NCBI GenBank assembly: GCA_007135295.1
Contig: SLJD01000378.1
Span: 1 to 7,276, forward strand
Length of the DNA: 7,276 nucleotides
Origin: Phycisphaerales bacterium
GTDB lineage: Bacteria > Planctomycetota > Phycisphaerae > Phycisphaerales > SM1A02
Direction: 5' to 3'
Shown here: positions 5,120-7,276 of the stretch, in pieces
How the letters are laid out: each line of letters opens with the position of its first letter
Numbering within the stretch: the stretch's first letter is position 1
Made by a program: the position numbers and the translations under genes
Notes under the pieces: generated by a model
What the model was told of the DNA's origin: nothing
Database searches by the model: none
Seen by the model: the letters and a program-made list of their open reading frames with translations, nothing else

Positions 5120-5713
5120 ATGGCCGGTCGAATGAACAGTCCGATTCGACGCCGGGGCATGGCAGCGGGCGGGACCAACACGGGCCTGATCATCGCGCTC
5201 GTCGTCGGGGCCGTGGTTCTCGTGCTCGGGTGCCTCGGCACGATCCTGCTCGCCGTGATGCTGCCCGCCATCGGGACCGCCCGGGAATCCGTCCTCGAAG
5301 GCCTATCGCAGTCCAACCTGCGTAAGATCGAGTTGGAGCGGTATGGCGTGAATCAGGATGTCGCCACCGACGCCGATCCTGACTTGCCCGAGTTCACCGT
5401 CGAGTTCGTTCGCACCGATCGCGGCCTGTCCGGGGAGGCACTGGCCTCTCCGTTTGGCCCCGTGCCGGACGGTGGCGAGGATTACTGGCTGCACCCGGAA
5501 ACGAACGTCGAGGCGGTCGCTTCGCCGGAGCGGGCGATCGCGGCCTATGACCGCGCGATGTACGCCACGCACCACTCGGTCGCGGTGATCGCTTTCGACG
5601 GCCACACCGTTGTGGTGCCCGTCGAGGAGTTCGAGCAGTGGGTCGAAGAGCCGGCCAACGAAGGCGTCGACTTCAACGTGCCGACCCGGGCGAACAATTC
5701 GCCTGAATCGTGA
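5120..5713 (+). CDS. Pilin-like (H-X9-DG / DUF1559-like) membrane-anchored protein
   Basis: The 197-residue product has a basic N-terminus (NSPIRRRG), one long hydrophobic helix (about 22-50) and a soluble C-terminal domain that is probably outside the cytoplasmic membrane. Directly after the helix comes LPAIGTARESVLEGLSQSNL (48-67), very close to the LLPALGKARE...CxSNLRQIG block of planctomycete pseudopilin-like proteins, with the Cys replaced. Near the end, HHSVAVIAFDGHTVVV (151-166) mirrors their His-to-DGH motif, and ASPFGPVPDGGEDYWLHPE (108-126) resembles their surface loops. Such proteins are usually longer (over 250 residues) and carry a prepilin G-F-T-L-x-E cleavage site; here that site is not recognisable (GGTNTGLIIALVV), so cleavage by a prepilin peptidase is doubtful. 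A hairpin terminator follows. The domain relationship is probable; the role is unknown. Confidence 0.75.
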   Translation: MAGRMNSPIRRRGMAAGGTNTGLIIALVVGAVVLVLGCLGTILLAVMLPAIGTARESVLEGLSQSNLRKIELERYGVNQDVATDADPDLPEFTVEFVRTDRGLSGEALASPFGPVPDGGEDYWLHPETNVEAVASPERAIAAYDRAMYATHHSVAVIAFDGHTVVVPVEEFEQWVEEPANEGVDFNVPTRANNSPES

Positions 5714-5727
5714 CGGGAAACAGCCAC

Positions 5728-5747
5728 CGGCCGTGTCCGGCCGTTTT
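5728..5747 (+). terminator. Rho-independent terminator after the pilin-like gene
   Basis: A perfect six-base-pair stem, CGGCCG (5728-5733) with CGGCCG (5738-5743), closes a TGTC loop and is followed by TTTT (5744-5747). It begins 14 bases after the stop codon. Read from the minus strand, the hairpin is followed after a few bases by a short T-run (AAA at 5718-5720), so it may also terminate the convergent SGNH gene. The T-runs are short, so efficiency is uncertain. Confidence 0.65.
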
Positions 5748-6340
5748 CAGTGCCAGATGCCCCAGATCGACTCGAAAACCGACCGGGCCGCCGCGGACTG
5801 GCCGGCGTCGCTCAATGACATGCCATCCTCGGCCAGCATTTCGCCATCGTCCTCGCTGATCACGTAATCGAGATGATTGATCAGCACGTCCTCGCTGAGC
5901 ATGACTTCGCGGGCGGCGATGTTGTATTCCTCGATGTCGCGGTTGTTGCGTTCGAGCTCGTGACCGTGGGCGGTGTACCGCGGCTCGTGTGTGTAGGTCG
6001 TGGTGGCGAAGACGACGCCGTTGCCGAGTCGACTGACAAGCAGTTCCGTGACGTCCTGCAGATTGGATTCGTACTGGCCGAGCGAGACCGTGTGATACCC
6101 TTCGTCCGGGTGGTAGGCGACATCGGCGAGGCCGGTGTTGAAATGCACGACGTCCGGGTCGTGTCGTTCGAGCAGCGAATCGATGCACTGGAGCAGTTCC
6201 TCGCTGTCGCCACGCTCGAGAATGTGATCGACGACCTCGACCTCAATCTGGTCGGCCCGGCGGGCGAAGTCGTCGCGTACTTCATCGAGATATGACGCAG
6301 CGATGAAATCACCGATGATCAGCACACGCTTGTCGGCCAT
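5747..6340 (-). CDS. SGNH/GDSL-hydrolase-fold protein lacking the catalytic Ser and His
   Basis: The 197-residue cytoplasmic protein (no signal peptide) follows the layout of planctomycete SGNH acylhydrolases: VLIIGDFIAASYLDEV (6-21, block I), DVVHFNTGLAD (63-73), LGQYESNLQDV (87-97), FATTTYTHEPR (111-121), EEYNIAAREVM (137-147), VLINHLDYV (152-160) and AEDGMSLSDAG (170-180, last block). In active members block I is G-D-S and the last block is D-G-x-H; here they read G-D-F (F12) and D-G-M-S (S175), and the usual G-L-H-D is G-L-A-D (A72). The nucleophile and general base are thus missing, so hydrolysis by the standard mechanism is not expected; a binding role or another chemistry is possible. 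The start is supported by AAGGAG seven bases upstream (plus-strand 6348-6353). The fold call rests on remembered family motifs. Confidence 0.8.
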   Translation of the reverse strand: MADKRVLIIGDFIAASYLDEVRDDFARRADQIEVEVVDHILERGDSEELLQCIDSLLERHDPDVVHFNTGLADVAYHPDEGYHTVSLGQYESNLQDVTELLVSRLGNGVVFATTTYTHEPRYTAHGHELERNNRDIEEYNIAAREVMLSEDVLINHLDYVISEDDGEMLAEDGMSLSDAGQSAAARSVFESIWGIWH

Positions 6341-6376
6341 ACCGTTGCTCCTTCGCGACAGGGCGGCAAAGCCCGC

Positions 6377-6382
6377 ATCCTA
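6377..6382 (-). promoter_or_regulatory. Probable -10 element (TAGGAT) for the SGNH-fold gene
   Basis: On the minus strand TGTAGGAT ends at plus-strand 6377. Initiation about seven bases further would give a leader of roughly 30 bases that includes the AAGGAG ribosome site. It lies in the 162-base divergent gap between the SGNH-fold and MltA genes. No -35 match is clear. No equally good element was found for the MltA direction. Confidence 0.35.
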
Positions 6383-6502
6383 CACCGGCGCAGCCGATCG
6401 AGCCGATACCATGGGCACCGCATCGTCGCCGCGCGGGCGGATGCCCTCCCCCCCGCCGGCACGACTTCACGCCGAAGCATGAGAGACGAGGAGTTTCGAT
6501 CA

Positions 6503-7276
6503 ATGGGCCACGAACGTTGCCGAGTCCCCGCCGCCGCATCCGCCGCCGCGCTGGCGGTTCTTCTCATGGCGGCCGGCTGCCAGACGCAGACCGTCGAAGA
6601 GCCCGCGCCGGATCGGCCGGACTACGGCCGCGAGCTTCCGCCCGGCGAGTCAGCCCTGCGGCTGGTCACCGATCGAAGGCGGATGCCCGACCTCACGCAG
6701 GCGTACCGCGACTACGAACATGAAAATCGCCCGTTTCTCCGCAACGCGATCGACGAGAGCAAGCGATGGTTCGCCGCCGCGTCGAGCGAACAGTTTTTCC
6801 CGTTTGAGGGCATCACCCACGACCAGGCCCGGGCGAGTCTCTACGCCTTCGAACAATTGCTCGAAGAATCACAAACCGTCAGCAAGTTCGTCCGCGCGAT
6901 TGAAGACCGCTTCGACATCTACGAATCCGTCGGCTACGACCAGCGGGGAACCGTGCTCTATACCGGCTACTACGCCCCGCAGTTCGACGCCAGCCGCGAA
7001 CCGACCGGCGAATACCGCTACCCGCTCTACGAACGCCCCGACGACCTCGTCACCGACGAGACGACCGGCGAGCCGCAGGGCCGCCGCATGGACGACGGCA
7101 CGGTCGTCCCCTGGCCGACCCGCCGCGAGATCGAAGAGTCCGGCATGCTCGAAGGCACGGAACTCGTCTGGCTCGACGACCCGCTCAGCGTCTACATCAT
7201 TCACGTCAACGGCTCGGCGAAACTCCGGATGCGCGACGGGTCGACGATGTACGTCGGCTACGCCGGCAAGACCGAC
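6503..7276 (+). CDS. mltA: MltA-type lytic murein transglycosylase, lipoprotein, 3' end outside window
   Basis: MltA enzymes cleave peptidoglycan between MurNAc and GlcNAc, forming 1,6-anhydro ends. The frame is open for 258 codons to the right edge. Residues 1-26 form a lipoprotein signal (basic start, hydrophobic AAALAVLLMAAG, Cys26), predicting anchoring on the periplasmic side of a membrane. The MltA domain is marked by VLYTGYYAPQFDASREPTGE (151-170), YPLYERPDDLV (173-183), PTRREIEESGMLEG (205-218) and ELVWLDDPLSVYIIHVNGSA (220-239), then DGSTMYVGYAGKTD to the edge. E. coli has IQGSG where this protein has VNGSA (235-239), a change in a conserved loop. The catalytic Asp of the family lies further C-terminal, outside the window. 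GAGGAG (6488-6493) precedes the ATG by nine bases. The gene diverges from the SGNH-fold gene. The family assignment is firm. Confidence 0.9.
   Translation, partial: MGHERCRVPAAASAAALAVLLMAAGCQTQTVEEPAPDRPDYGRELPPGESALRLVTDRRRMPDLTQAYRDYEHENRPFLRNAIDESKRWFAAASSEQFFPFEGITHDQARASLYAFEQLLEESQTVSKFVRAIEDRFDIYESVGYDQRGTVLYTGYYAPQFDASREPTGEYRYPLYERPDDLVTDETTGEPQGRRMDDGTVVPWPTRREIEESGMLEGTELVWLDDPLSVYIIHVNGSAKLRMRDGSTMYVGYAGKTD

Noticed and set aside
5873..6295. Plus-strand open frame (140 codons) opposite the SGNH-fold gene
   Set aside because: Its composition is fairly protein-like (Val/Glu/Asp-rich), but the minus strand carries the family blocks, a ribosome site and a -10 element.

Overview
The window is a chromosomal-looking stretch of a high-G+C bacterium, most probably a planctomycete (Phycisphaerae-like). 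The grounds are the RecO sequence, a signal-anchored protein with the LPAIGTARES / SNLRKI block and the H-to-DGH ending typical of planctomycete pilin-like (DUF1559/H-X9-DG style) proteins, strong G/C bias at codon third positions, and few good Shine-Dalgarno sites in front of several genes. I see no insertion sequence, integrase, tRNA, rRNA or CRISPR array.

Layout. Bases 1-111 hold the start of a minus-strand gene that leaves the window on the left; its ATG overlaps the ATG of recO (110-859, plus), the recombination mediator. A 323-base region without a convincing gene follows (a 12-bp tandem repeat at 946-981, possibly a long leader), then an HDOD-domain signalling protein (1183-2181). Next is a tightly coupled pair: rimB (2289-2819, retropepsin-like 'ATP-dependent zinc protease' family) and rimK (2816-3991, ATP-grasp glutamate ligase) sharing a 4-base GTGA overlap. 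This RimK has an extra C-terminal domain of about 90 residues that looks like RCK_C/TrkA-C, a ligand-binding module of K+ transport regulators. A 70-residue two-helix membrane protein (4077-4289) and a small transaldolase (4320-4982) follow, then a pilin-like membrane-anchored protein (5120-5713) that ends in a hairpin terminator. Convergent to it on the minus strand is an SGNH-hydrolase-fold protein (5747-6340) in which the catalytic Ser and His positions are replaced. Divergent from that, and cut by the right edge, is an MltA-type lytic transglycosylase lipoprotein (6503-7276).

How the parts relate. RimB and RimK are the clearest functional unit: in Pseudomonas the RimABK system controls glutamylation of ribosomal protein S6 and is tied to cyclic-di-GMP. 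Here the pair sits next to an HDOD regulator and the ligase has gained a putative nucleotide/ion-sensing domain, so ligand-gated ribosome modification is the most attractive hypothesis in the window. The remaining genes look like independent housekeeping or envelope functions. Several have a TAnnAT-type -10 element just upstream, and at rimB it lies so close to the ATG that the transcript may be leaderless.
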